The notes under the pieces are model-generated. The model searched no databases. It was not told where the DNA came from and was given only the letters and a program-made list of their open reading frames with translations. Shown piece after piece: positions 42,140 through 53,560 of a DNA stretch of 64,000 nucleotides; within the stretch, counting starts at the first letter, position 1; each line of letters opens with the position of its first letter. The position numbers were made by a program, and so were the translations under genes. Source of the DNA: Brachycybe producta (Eukaryota > Arthropoda > Diplopoda > Playtdesmida > Andrognathidae); NCBI GenBank assembly GCA_036925085.1, contig JAUPFP010000003.1:3733501-3797500 (forward strand). The letters are read 5' to 3'.

Positions 42140-43085
42140 TAATTAATTTCATCATCTTGTGACTCACATCCTTTGATGAAGGGCCTAAACCTGAACAAAA
42201 GCTAAACTGGTCAAGAACTAAATTAGGCAATAGCTAAACGGGACAAGTTACAAGGGCTAAACCCTAGAACCTAGTTTTAGCCCTTGTCACACAAGCAACA
42301 ACCTTGTGTCCTTCCATCTCCTATTATTAATTATTAACAAATATCCCATTTGAGGTTTTGAAATTGAAAATTAATAATTGATGATGACATTTTTTTTTCT
42401 CTCGCCATCTTGATTTTGTTTTTCTAAAAAAAAAGAAACCCTGTTTATGAAATGGAGTCAGAAATAGATATAAAAAGAGTTAGTTGAAAAGTTCTCCTTT
42501 TTCTTATAAATAACGAATGAAAGGGCATTTGTTATGCAATGTTGCAAAACAACATCCCCCACCATCTTTTAAAAATGGTATCAAGGGGCTGGTTTTTTTT
42601 TGTTGTTGTTGTTGTTATTGGTTGTTGAAAACATAAAACATGAAGATTTTCAAAAAATCTCATTTATGGCGAATGGAAAAAATAGTACTATTTATTATAT
42701 ATTTTGAAGTATATTAAAAAAAAAAGATGAAGGAAAAAGTCTGTTATTTTTTATAGGCTCTGAGAAAAGATGCTAAATTTAGCTGTTAAATTGATCAGAG
42801 ATTTTTTTTTGAAGGTAATTTATATACAAAGTGTTTCCAAAAAAAAATGTATAGCCTACACACTTTAAGAGGGTTCCATAGAAAAAAAAAAAATACTTGT
42901 GTAAATGCAAGGTAGATGGCGCCTGCAACCTCCACAGATGCGACGATGTCAAACCTTAGACTATTACTTTACTGGACTGGCAACTCCCTATCTTCTAAAT
43001 GTTAAAGTGTTAAATGCATGTTCGTAGGCAAAAGTGACGCAGCTCCATCTAGTGGCATTATTTTTAAAGAAAATCGCGAGTGAAA
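42140..43085. other. No gene recognised
   Basis: AT-rich sequence with short homopolymers and a (GTT)n patch at 42600-42620. I see no exon or repeat family member here. Confidence 0.6.
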
Positions 43086-43089
43086 AAGT

Positions 43090-43222
43090 CTGGTTTTTTT
43101 TGTGTGGTTCGACGTTGATTGATGTGACGTCAGAGTACATAACCAACCAATTAGAAGTTGCATTCGTCATAAAAAGGGCGGATCCAACTTCTGTTCGTCC
43201 CTCCCGATTTCTAATAGCCTCC
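43090..43222. repeat. Family B right-half fragment
   Basis: GTGTGGTTCGACGTTGATTG, then GACGTCAGAGTACATAACCA and GGGCGGATCCAACTTCTGTT, ending CCCGATTTCTAATAGCCT. The left arm is missing. A small hairpin (TCCTATAGATAGTATCTATA) follows at about 43219. Confidence 0.75.
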
Positions 43223-43925
43223 TATAGATAGTATCTATAGGAGGCTATGCCTGTGTAGTTCTTCATCGGCCATACTTTTAATACTAATATATAAAAATAC
43301 ACCCTACATAGCTACAAAATGAACTCGTCCAAAACTTCACTTATACTATTCATGTTCATATACCATAGTCCCGCTAGAGGCGCCACTTCGAAAACGACGT
43401 CCCGACGATGCAAAACTGTCCAACACAACATTTCGGGAGTTGCCAGTCCAGTAAAGTAATAGTCTAAGGTCAAACTACACTCGTCGCCAATTAGTTGAAA
43501 TCGAATGCAGCGTCTTTTAGCTCAAAAAGTGCGTCCACCAATACAACCTTAATTATCTGAGCACGTGACAAACTTGCCCATAAACACATAAGTGAAGAGT
43601 GCACGTGTAGAAATAGCGATGGCGCAATTAAAAGTTTGCCACGTGCAAAAAAAAAAGGAAGATGTCAGTATATTTCTATGGGATGGATAGTGGCGCCATC
43701 TAACGCTACACGCACGATCTATTTGCAGGATTAAATATAAAACATGCAATGCTGTTATATCTAATCTTTAATTGTAACATTTACTCTTTAATTATAAAAT
43801 TATATTAATTTTAAATTTAAGAAAATTTATATAAAAAAAACGTGGCAGTTATTTAATACTAAAGTGTGTATACGTATTTTTGGAACACTCTGTATTAATA
43901 TATATATATAGAATTTATATTGGAA

Positions 43926-43939
43926 GTTGCCATAGCAAC
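43926..43939. promoter_or_regulatory. Consensus RFX X-box in intergenic DNA
   Basis: GTTGCCATAGCAAC matches GTNRCC-N2-RGYAAC at every position. No gene start is seen nearby; the tetraspanin start is 3 kb away on the minus strand. Could be chance. Confidence 0.4.
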
Positions 43940-44149
43940 TCAATCATAATTTCAGGTGATGAAAAATCTCCCTATGTTGATTTTTATCAACTAAAATTGA
44001 TTCCTTAAATGTTTTGTGTCATTTTTTTTGCATTGGTTTAGAACAGGAAAGGGGGGTCTCCAAAGTTTTTGACAGACGGGCCACTTAGAAATGTTAAAAA
44101 TGCTCATTGTGCTAGATCGGTATTTAGTTTTTATTCAGTAAAATCCAAT

Positions 44150-44296
44150 TAATTTGGCTAAATAGATATTTATTTTGTTTTTGTTTCTCCAGATGGCGCC
44201 ACTGCAGTGGGCTATTAAGTTCTACAGAAGACCTCTCCCCCCTTCCCACCAGTGGTTTTGAGAAAATTTATATTTTTCAAGCGAAGGTTTTTCAAG
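44150..44296. repeat. Family A left-end fragment
   Basis: TTTGGCTAAATAGATATTTA, then GATGGCGCCACTGCAGTGGG and TTTTTCAAGCGAAGGTTTTT; the rest is absent. Confidence 0.8.
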
Positions 44297-44433
44297 GCCA
44301 AGCGCAAATTAGACAACAATGCAAGCTTGCAACCAGTAACATTCCAGCAACTGTTGCCGGTGACGCTACACTAGCGCCACTGCTCCATTTGCAGGCAACA
44401 TATTAGTAGTTGAAAACAATAGTAAGTTGATGT

Positions 44434-44635
44434 ACAGGCATCTCTGCCCAGCAGTAAAATTTTGTTGGCCCCCACTTTTTTTATCAGCATCATCAATTTC
44501 TGATTGGTTTGTTACTTGGTCTGATGTCACATATGCCCCGCCCTTTTCAATTTCTAATTTGTTCATTTTAGGTCTGACGCTCATAAAAGGGCGAGGCCAA
44601 CAAAATTTTACTGCTGGGCAGAGATAGATGCCTGT
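44434..44635. repeat. Family C MITE with perfect 8-bp target duplication
   Basis: ACAGGCATCTCTGCCCAGCA at the left; TGCTGGGCAGAGATAGATGC then CTGT at the right. GTTGATGT lies directly outside both ends (44426-44433 and 44636-44643), fixing the borders and pointing to hAT-type insertion. Confidence 0.94.
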
Positions 44636-44784
44636 GTTGATGTTGCCACTGCTCAGTATGGTGGAGCAAAGGGTACAAACAACCATTGCACGTGCCAGCA
44701 ACCACTTTTCTTGTCACGTGATCATGATTTTTGGTTGCTTCGGTTGCTCCTTCATTTGGTTCTCTAATTTGCACCCCCAGCCTA

Positions 44785-45093
44785 ATACATTGTACACACA
44801 TGAGCTAACTGAATTCTAATTAAATGTGTTTAGGTGTGAATTATACGGAATCCAGTTAAGGACATGAACCCCAAATAAAAATTGACTTTTATTATTAATA
44901 TTTTAAATTAGAAATACTAAATCAATATTTTGTCAATAGTTTATTGAATTATATTTAAGTATTAACTCAATATTTTCAGATTATTAACTGAATAAATTGA
45001 ATTCGATATATTGTTTGTTTGTCCTTCACGGGGCTCTGTAGAACACATTTATTATTTAAATGCATTTAAATTATCAGGTGTGTACTAGGTATT
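44785..45093 (+). repeat. Family H element
   Basis: ATACATTGTACACACATGAG at the left, CAGGTGTGTACTAGGTATT at the right. The interior has GAATTATACGGAATCCAGTT and TTTAAATGCATTTAAATTAT. Confidence 0.88.
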
Positions 45094-45188
45094 AGAACCA
45101 TCTCTGAAAGACTAGAATAACTAAATTTTCAAGGGACAATTTACACTTTTAAAACTTGACTAGCTTAACTATATTGTATATAATTATG

Positions 45189-45390
45189 TTACTGTCAATC
45201 TGCGAAAATCAGTCAATATGCAGATTGGCTAGGCAATCTGCAAAGCAACCAACCTGCTAGTGAATTTGCAAAATTCAACATGTAAAATGTATTGAATTTT
45301 GCAGATTCACTATAGCAGTTTGGTGGTTTTGCAGATTGCCTAGGCAATCTTTGCAGATTGACTGATTTTCGCAGATTGACAGTAACATAC
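45189..45390. repeat. Family Q palindrome
   Basis: TTACTGTCAATCTGCGAAAA at the left; TTTTCGCAGATTGACAGTAA at the right: an exact mirror. The inner GGCTAGGCAATCTGCAAAG is mirrored across a loop near 45290. Confidence 0.93.
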
Positions 45391-45985
45391 ATATTTGTAA
45401 AATTGTAATTGAGAGACTAAAAATTCATGTCATTCTGAGAATTCTTCAGGTAACCACGGGCCAACCACCACCACCACCACCACCCCAAAAAGTTGCCATG
45501 TCGTGATAATAATAGGTTTATTTCATGGAACCCTCTAATAATATCAAGCGTGTCTAATATTGTTATTGTGTAAGTTCATTGTTTACGTCTGACTGATGCT
45601 ATTTATGATGATGATGATGTGGGTGGAGGGAGGGAGGGAGGAGTTGCCGAAAAAAAAATATTGCAAAAATAAAACAAGACAACAACAACAAAATCCACTT
45701 CTAGCCCACCGCCTCCTCCTCCTCCAACAAAAATCCCCCTTTTTATTCCTAATTTCAATTGGGTTTTGCTTTTCCAAGGTGGACAACAGTCTTTAATGTC
45801 AAACCATGTGATATTGTGGCTAAAAAAGGGGGTGGTTTATGGAGGATTTTTTAAAGGGGTTCTAATAGGGTTTTAGAGGAAACACCATTAAGTCCCTTCT
45901 CCCTCACTCTTGGCTCTTAATTGAGTGTTCTAATGAGTGTTGTTGTTCAGTCATCAGCTGTGACTCCACTACACTAAAATAAAAA

Positions 45986-46077
45986 AAAGAACAGGAAGTT
46001 GGGGAAGTTTTTGACATTACTGACATGAACAATTTTTTTTTCGGTATGTCAGTGAGCAACTTCCTCTTCCTGTTCAA
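45986..46077. repeat. Inverted repeat
   Basis: GAACAGGAAGTTGGGGAAG faces CAACTTCCTCTTCCTGTTC, with GACATTACTGACATG mirrored inside. Single copy here. Confidence 0.75.
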
Positions 46078-46385
46078 TGTGTTTAGATGGGAAATTACAA
46101 TTTGTATTGATACCTCCCCTCCCCCTCCCCTTAAAAGGGGTGTTTTAACTTGTCCTCCTGATTCCCTCAACTTCAAAATCATGAGTTAGGCTGGTCCTAG
46201 ACGTAACGTTTAACCTGTGCCAGATAAAAGGCTTGAGCGGAATGGGCAAATGCCAGGGGCATATTGAAAAAAAAAATGGGGGCATATTCTATAATAGAAA
46301 TGAAACATAAGTCCATAAGTCCTAACCATTTATTGAGGGCATATTTTCATTTTTTTTTTGCTCAGATGCATGTGTATACCTTAGG

Positions 46386-47003
46386 AGGTTACATCGCAAA
46401 ATTATTTCAGAAAATCTTCGCAAAGAGCGCTGGCATCGTTTTTCTATTGAGCTCCATAGACCCTATGTTAATTTTTAAAATACGGGCAAATACAGCAGTC
46501 GCGGTAGCAATATGTTTATTTTTCATATTTAAAGTTGTCTAATTTTGATGGTTCAACGTGCAATTGTGCACCTTAAATATTATGCTGATCTATTGATAGA
46601 ATGACAAAAAATCGGTAAGTGTTTTTCTATTTTTAAAAACTTATTTCAAAATGGCGAATTTCTAACTCTTATGTTAAACTCCATTGAGTACGCGCTCGTA
46701 AACAAAAAAAACATCCATTAAAAATGTTGGTAAAATACCTAAAAAATAATTTTAAAAAAAAACCACAATTAAACCACAGTGAAGCCAACACATTGGTGCA
46801 CGTGCTGATTTTTTAATGGTTTTTTAAAATTATTTTTAGGTATTTTACCAACATTTTAATGGATGTTTTTTTTCTTACGAGCGCATACTCAATGGAGTTT
46901 AACATAAGAGTTAGAAATTTGCGATTTTGAAATAAGTTTTTAAAAATAGAAAAACACTTACCAATTTTTTGTCATTATACCACTAGATCAGCATGTATTT
47001 AAG
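46386..47003. repeat. Family G element, right end shortened
   Basis: GGAGGTTACATCGCAAAATT at the left; the right arm stops at ACTAGATCAGCATGTATTTA, missing the outermost 150 bases or so. It is followed at once by a family I left arm. Confidence 0.82.
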
Positions 47004-47640
47004 GGAATAAATTGAAAGTGTTTAAGAAACTAGAAGAGTAATACCTTGCACACACATGAGTTAAATGAATTGAAATTAAATGTGTTTAGGTGAATTATAC
47101 GGAATCCAGTTAAGGACACAAACCAAATAAAAATCGACTTTATTATTAATATTTTAAATTGAAATACTAAATCAATATTTTGTCAATAGTTTATCTGATT
47201 ATATTTAAATATTAACTCAATATTTTCAGATTAATTAACTGAATAAATTGAATTCGACATATTGTTTGTTTGTCCTTCACAGGGTTCTGTAGAACACGTT
47301 TATTATTTAAATGCATTTAAATTATCACAGGTGTGTACTAGGTATAACTATTATTTAAGAGGGTTCTCATGTTGATATCTTTCAAAATAAACTTTTTATA
47401 GACGAAAAAATAAAAAGATGGTCTTCTCATCTTGTTGATCATTTTCAAAGTGACATAAAAAGCTTATTTTGAAAGATATCAACATGATATATTAACAGTG
47501 ACTGAGCTTTTGCTGCCCCTTCTAGTTTTCTAAGAACACAGTTCAAGTTCCTCTTTATTTTGCACTTGAAACTTAAAAGACAGGAATAAGCAAGAGTTCA
47601 CAAGAGGCGAGTTTACAAGTTAAAACCACCTTTAAGTTGA
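47004..47640. repeat. Family I MITE split by family H
   Basis: Left arm AAATTGAAAGTGTTTAAGAA with CTAGAAGAGTA; right part resumes TTATTTAAGAGGGTTCTCAT and ends GAGTTTACAAGTTAAAACCA. Family H sits at 47041-47345. Confidence 0.85.
47041..47345 (+). repeat. Family H element nested in family I
   Basis: ATACCTTGCACACACATGAG at the left; CAGGTGTGTACTAGGTAT at the right; TA-rich flanks. Confidence 0.9.
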
Positions 47641-48006
47641 AACATAACATTAATTTGTGGTATTTTTATGGTTTTTTCTGTGTTTTTTTTTATAAAAAAA
47701 AATGTGAAAATGAGAAAAATGTCGAAAAGGTGTGGCAATAATAATAATAATAAGTCTAATACTGTATAATCTAGCTGCAATATAAGTGTTTATTAAAATT
47801 TAGGCCAAGGCAATTAACTTTTCATAAAAAACCCCTCAAATTACTTGAATTTTCTATTGTATTAAAAAAAAAGATGTAATCATCATTAGAATTATTATTA
47901 TTCAACAGATGTTTGCAGCTGTTTCCGAGAAATTAGGACCATTGTCCACTCTCTCCTTTTGGGAAGGTTGTGGGGCAGATCATCAAGGTTCTTTTTTTAA
48001 TAAATG

Positions 48007-48645
48007 TTAAGGTGGCTGAATAGATATTTATTTTGTTTTTGGCATCCTAGATGGCGCCACTGCTGTAGTGGCTATTATGTTCTATAGGAGGTTTCTTTCT
48101 CCCACCAGCAGTTTTGAGGACCACATAGGTCTGGTGGACTTTGTGGACCCGGTGGGCTTTTCTAAAAGACTAATGTATGGGTTTCGTGGGCCACATGGGT
48201 CCGGCGGTCCTTAGAAGATAACAACATGAAAATACCATGAAAAAATTCAAAGGAAAAAATTCAAAGTGTTTTAGAAACTAGAATAGTTGGTGATAATGTT
48301 AAAAGTTTTTTCATGATTGATATCTTTCAAAATAAACTTTTTATGACAGTTTGAAAAACGGCGAAAATAGTTTTTCATAAAATTTCAAAGAAAATAATCT
48401 GAAAAACGGGTCATTTTTCAAATTGAACTATAAAATCGTTTATTTAAAATTTTTTTTTAACATAATAACCTTTCTAGTCTTGAGTTTGAATTTTTTTTTT
48501 CATAAAAGTTGTTTCTAAAAAAACGTTTATTTGACGTTTTTGCATCCAAATTTTACAAAAAATGTCTATCTAGCATAGCATTAGCCACTGCAGTGGCGCC
48601 GTCTGGGGGATAAAACAAAATAATTATCTATTCAGCCACCTTAAC
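48007..48645. repeat. Family A MITE carrying a GC-rich insert
   Basis: TTAAGGTGGCTGAATAGATA at the left and TATCTATTCAGCCACCTTAA at the right. A block at 48116-48235 (GGACCACATAGGTCTGGTGG to GGTCCGGCGGTCCTTAGAAG) is not found in most family A copies but recurs beside the copy at 62913-63366. Confidence 0.9.
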
Positions 48646-48935
48646 GCGACATTCGTTTAACACGAAAAAAAAATATTCCACAGTTTCCAGTGTAAAAAAA
48701 CTAGATATCTATTTCGCCACCTTAACACGAAATTCGTTTAACACGAAAACAAATATTCCACATTTTTACTGTAAAAATTTAAAAAAAAAACTAAATATCT
48801 ATTTCACCACCTTAACACGAAATTCGTTTAACACGAAAAAAAATATTCCACATTTCCACTGTAAAAATTAAAAAAAAAACTAAATATCTATTTCACCACC
48901 TTAACAAGACATTCGTTTAACACGAAAGAAAAAAT
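48626..48935 (+). repeat. Minisatellite grown from a family A end
   Basis: Four units of about 80-90 bases. Each starts with ATATCTATTTCACCACCTTA, the last 20 or so bases of family A, followed by ATTCGTTTAACACGAAAAAA and ATATTCCACATTTCCACTGT. The first unit is the true end of the family A copy at 48007-48645. From 48936 to 49340 I see nothing. Confidence 0.88.
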
Positions 48936-49339
48936 AGTTCAGTTCCTTCTATTTCGTATTAAACGGTTTAAACTGTAGTTAAGTGAGTTAAATGAAAAGA
49001 AAAAAAGGGTTAACGAATCGACCTGACTTTTAAATGATGGTTTTCGACCAAAATACGATCAGCGTGAAATTGAGTTCACAACTAACTGGTTTACTAATCT
49101 CATTTCTTTACGCTTTTATTCTAATCACCTTTAATGATAAATGATGAAGTTTGCAAACAAAAAACTTGACCAGAAAAACAACCAAGTTTCTAGTGGAATA
49201 CAAATGTTACCAGCAGAACAATAAAAACCTTTAAACACCATTGTTACAAGTCCAAGTGATAAAATCAGTTATTTTGCACATTCACTAGCCAATGTGAAAA
49301 ATTACCAGTCTAGTATTCAATCTGGGAAATTGCTAAGTT

Positions 49340-49660
49340 TTTAAGAGCAGCTGATTTTACGAACTCTTGATTATTATTATTCTGTCTTTCGGAAGAGAAA
49401 AAATAAGACAAAACTTGAAAGTGTTTTAAAAACTAGAAAAGGTAGCCTAGAGAGGCATTTACCCTTTAAAACCAGCTTAAGAGAGAATCTTGAAAGTGTT
49501 TTAAATACTAGAAAAGGTAGCCTAGAGAGGCATTTACCCTTTAAAACCATCTTAAGAGAGAATCTTGAAAGTGTTTTAAAAACTAGAAAAGGTAGACTAG
49601 AGGGGCATTTACCCTTTAAAACCAGCTTAAGAGAGAATCTTGAAAGTGTTTAGCGACTGT
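49340..49660 (+). repeat. Family I left arm followed by a 76-base triplication
   Basis: GAGCAGCTGATTTTACGAAC opens a family I arm. Then CTTGAAAGTGTTTTAAAAAC to CATTTACCCTTTAAAACCAG occurs three times with few changes. The unit is made of family I arm sequence. Confidence 0.85.
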
Positions 49661-49725
49661 GACTACTCAGCCCTGGTGCCCAACCAAAGACTTATAAGAG
49701 ATTTTTTACCAAGACTACTACTACT

Positions 49726-50040
49726 ACCTAGTAAACACACCTGATAATTTAAATGCATTTAAATAATAAATGTGTTCTACAGAGCCCTGTGAAGGACAAA
49801 CAAACAATATGTTGAATTCAATTTATTCAGTTAATAATCTGAAAATATTGAGTTAATACTTAAATATAATTAAAAAAAAACTATTGACATTAAAATATTG
49901 ATTTAGTATTCCAATTTAAAATATTAATAATAAAAGTCAATTTTTATTTGGTTCATGTCCTTAACTGGATTCCGTATAATTCACCCTAAACACATTTAAT
50001 TTGAATTCATTTAACCCATGTGTGCATTTACAAGGTATTA
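49726..50040 (-). repeat. Family H element, reverse orientation
   Basis: CTACCTAGTAAACACACCTG at the left; TGTGCATTTACAAGGTATTA at the right; the interior is the mirror of the other three copies. Confidence 0.88.
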
Positions 50041-50127
50041 TAGTGCAGAAGCACCTTTCAAACAGCTTCAAAAGTGCTTAGATACTGAACGCATTTCTAG
50101 TTTGTCATTTTAAAACTAGAAAAAAAT

Positions 50128-50324
50128 ACAGGCATCTGTAGACAGCTTCAGATTTTGTTTTGGCTCCGCCCCTTTTATGAGCGTCAGACCAAATATCAAC
50201 CAATTTATAAATAAAAAGGGCGGAGCATGTGACATCAGACCCAGTAACAATCCAATTAGAAATTGATGACGCTCATAAAAGGGCGGAGGCAAAAGAAATT
50301 CTGATGCTGTCTACAGATGCCTGT
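50128..50324. repeat. Family C MITE
   Basis: ACAGGCATCTGTAGACAGCT at the left; CTGTCTACAGATGCCTGT at the right. Flanks AAAAAAAT and GAAAAAAT fit an 8-bp duplication. Confidence 0.9.
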
Positions 50325-50329
50325 GAAAA

Positions 50330-50865
50330 AATGAACAAAAATTGAAACATTTTCAGTTGAAACTTGGATATAGTTGAAGTAATTCTTATTGTTGTCAGTT
50401 ACTTTTTAAGGTTGAATAATTTTTCTTTTTTATATTAAGATGACCTGCTTTTATTCTCACGTTATTTTATTATTATTATTATTAATTTAGGAAAGAAAAA
50501 TGGCATTCAAGTACTGTAATTGGTTATATGAAGGTATTAATTAATTTTAAGATATGGTAGAATGAATGGGAAAGATTTTTAGTCTTCGTCTTTTGAGAAA
50601 AACTTCTCAATTTTCAACCAAAAGTTTATATCTTCAACTTTTAAACTTTTTAGTTATTTTTCAAGATTTGAAGACTTTGTATGATTTGTAACCAGCTGAG
50701 ACGATTCTAATTGGGACAAAACCAGGGGTTGGAGGTGGAGGCTAGCAGTGATTTTGAGGTAGCGAGAGAAAAAAAAGTATAAGCAAATGAGCGGTTAAAT
50801 AGCAAAAAAAAGAAGCGGAATGGAGCGCAAAATATTCTTAAAAAAAAATATTACTCCATATATTG
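50330..50865. other. No gene recognised
   Basis: AT-rich DNA with no exon or repeat family that I recognise. Confidence 0.55.
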
Positions 50866-51390
50866 AAAAATGGAAAAAAAAAAATCGAAATACCGAAAAA
50901 AAATCGAAAAATACTGAAATACCGAAAAAATCGAAATATTGAAAAAAAAAAAAATTGAAGAAAATCGGAAAATCGAAAAATATCGAAATACCGGGAAAAA
51001 CATCAAATATCGAAATACCGGGAAAAAACATCGAAATATCGAAATACCGGAAAAATCATCGAAATACCAAAAAAATCGAAAAACCGAAAAAAATCGAAAT
51101 ACCGAAAAAAAAATCAACAAATGGAAAAATACTGAAATACCAAATAAAAAATCTAAAAAGCGTACAAATCGAAATATTGAAAAAAAAAATCTAAAAATCG
51201 AAGAAAACCGAAAAATCGAAAAATATCGAAATACCGGAAAAAATCATCGAAATATCGAAATACCAGAAAAATCATCGAAATATCAAAAAAATCGAAAAAC
51301 CGAAAAAAAATCGAAATACCGAAAAAAAAAAAATCGAAATACCGAAAAAAAATAATCAAAAAATGGAAAAATACTGAAATATTGAAATTT
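50866..51390 (+). repeat. Minisatellite of ATCGAAATACCGAAAAA units
   Basis: About 20 units of 16-28 bases in which ATCGAAATACCGGAAAAA and AAAATCGAAAAACCGAAAAA alternate. Lys/Ile/Glu-rich and Phe-rich ORFs on the two strands arise from this repeat. Confidence 0.93.
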
Positions 51391-51922
51391 TGCATTAAAA
51401 TATTTTTATAATAATCAGAATGAGCAAAAATCCAAATTTATTATTTTAATATTTAATTTATATTTTAAAAGTAGTGTTTCAGCCACTGTTATACGTCATA
51501 TTACAAGTGCAGTTTTCTTACTGCTCGCTACGCTCGCCGAAATTGATAGCAAGAGTATACTATAAAATAATTGCTCGCTCGCTACGTTCGCGAAATAGGG
51601 AAAATATTCATGTTTTCCAAAGTTTAAAGACTTTGTTTCAAACACATCTTATGGCCAGTTGAAATTATATTTGCAAAGTTATAAAAAAACGGGGGGGGGG
51701 GGGGGGGTGAATTCTCCACTGGCTTTAGGGGGGTTGGACACCCCTGCCGGGAAACAACATCGAAATATCGAAAAATATCAGAAACATGCGTAAAAAATAA
51801 AATTCATATATTTATTTAGCTACAGCATTATATGAATCATGTTCCTATCTCATCTAAGATGAATTCGGAGCCAGAATATTAAACATGCATTTGCATAAAC
51901 CTCCTTTCCCTGGTTATTACAG

Positions 51923-52318
51923 TTTAAAACCTGTTTTTACAAACTAGAAGAATCACATCAGTTATAAAACTTTCATACCCATATCGTGAAAAATAAACAT
52001 TTTATGGCAATTTAAAACTGAAATAAAAAAAGTTTATTTTGAAAGACATCAACATGAAAATACTATTGAAAGTGTGTTAGAAACTAGAATGGGTAGCTCA
52101 ATCTATATTAATTGTATATTCATGTTAGTGTATCTTTCAAAATAAGCTTTTTTGTTGTCTAAAAAGTTTATTTTGAACATGAAAATACTATCAAGTGATT
52201 CATCTACCCTTTTCTAGTTTCTAACACACTTTCAATTCCTCTTTAGCGTTGCTCTTCAAAAACCCAAAATAACCACATTTTGAAAAAAAAATCAGCTGTT
52301 CATAAACCATCTTAATAT
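51923..52318. repeat. Two adjacent family I copies
   Basis: The first (to about 52067) is diverged (ACAAACTAGAAGAATCACAT). The second has TTAGAAACTAGAATGGGTAG mirrored by CTACCCTTTTCTAGTTTC and the outer arm AATCAGCTGTTCATAAACCA. Between 51391 and 51922 lies AT-rich DNA with a run of Gs near 51695. Confidence 0.78.
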
Positions 52319-52698
52319 GAAGATATAAAATATTTTAAAATTAACAATAACTTACAGTTTGAAAAATTAATTAATTTTTGTTTTCCTTTTGTTTTTTTCT
52401 TGTAAAGTATCCACAACATAAGAAAAATCAACTCGAAATAAATATTCACATCAATATTTTAGAAAAATTTACTATTATTGCATTTGAAAATAACGAATTT
52501 TATTTTCTTAGAAAAAAATTATTAAAAATTAATATTTGTCATTATTGCAAATAAGTTTAAAATTGACAAACAATTTTTAAATTTAGTTATAAACACATTT
52601 TAGTTTTTTTAGTTCATTTTTCACGATAATGTTGTTGTTGTTGTTGTTTGTCCAGTGTCTAAGCAACTAATGTGGATTTTTTAAATATATTTTTTACC

Positions 52699-52857
52699 AC
52701 AGGCAGTTGCTTGGGCGCAGCCATAAAAATTCTGTAAGCTCCGCCCCTTTTATGATCATCAGACCAATAAGAAACCCATAACAAACAGAATGAAACACGT
52801 AACACAAACCTAAATAACCAATCAGAATGAACTTTTCTGGCTGCGCCTAACTGCTTC
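52699..52857. repeat. Family D MITE, relative of B and C
   Basis: ACAGGCAGTTGCTTGGGCGC at the left, GGCTGCGCCTAACTGCTTCT at the right, with the shared AGCTCCGCCCCTTTTATGAT block. The right tip is diverged. Confidence 0.75.
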
Positions 52858-52892
52858 TATTTTTTTTTACAAGTGTTTCTCACACAAACACT

Positions 52893-53087
52893 CAGGCAAG
52901 TGTGCCCAGCAGTAACATTTTGTTTGCTCCGCCCCTTTTAGAGCGTCATCGATTTCTAATTTGGTTTGTTACTTGGTCTGATGTCACATGCTCCGCTCTT
53001 ATCAATTTCTAATTGGTTGAAATTTGGTCTGACGCTCATAAAAGGGCGGAGCCAACACAATTTTTACTGCTGGGCACACTTGCCTGT
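52893..53087. repeat. Family C MITE
   Basis: CAGGCAAGTGTGCCCAGCAG at the left; CTGCTGGGCACACTTGCCTG at the right: exact mirror ends. Confidence 0.92.
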
Positions 53088-53225
53088 CACCAACAAACAC
53101 CTGGCTGAATTCCACCTGACTGAAATGTTGTTCTAATTCTCTCTCTATCTCTCCAGTCAACACAACAACCCCTTTCGTTTCTCTACATTGAAGGTCATTA
53201 CAAACTCACAACATATAAACTTTTT

Positions 53226-53560
53226 TTAAGGTGGCTGAATAGATATTTATTTTGTTTTTGTCCTCCTAGATGGCGCCACTGCAGTGGCTACTCGTATAGC
53301 TCCATAGATGTTTTTTTTTGGTAAAATTTGGAAGCAAAAACGGTCAAGTGAACGTTTTTTTAGAAACAACATAATGAAAAGAATTCAAATTGTTTTTAAA
53401 ACTAGAATAGTAAAAGATTATGTTAAAAGTTTTTTTTTTTAAATGGCCAATATCTTAAAAAATAAACAATTTTATAGTTCAGTTTGAAAAATGACCCATT
53501 TTTTTGGTTTTTCATTGAAATTTCATGAAAAACTATTTTCGCTTTTTTTTTCTTCAAACT
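53226..53560. repeat. Family A MITE (right part lost)
   Basis: TTAAGGTGGCTGAATAGATA start and CTAGATGGCGCCACTGCAGT. The interior is present to AAAACTATTTTCGC, then a different array begins. Confidence 0.85.

Noticed and set aside
45583..46182. Minus-strand ORFs of 67 and 92 codons
   Set aside because: They cover GAT/GGA simple sequence and an inverted repeat; no domain, start context or splice partner seen.
50795..51395. Phe/Ile-rich and Lys/Ile/Glu-rich ORFs on both strands
   Set aside because: Arise from the ATCGAAATACCGAAAAA minisatellite.
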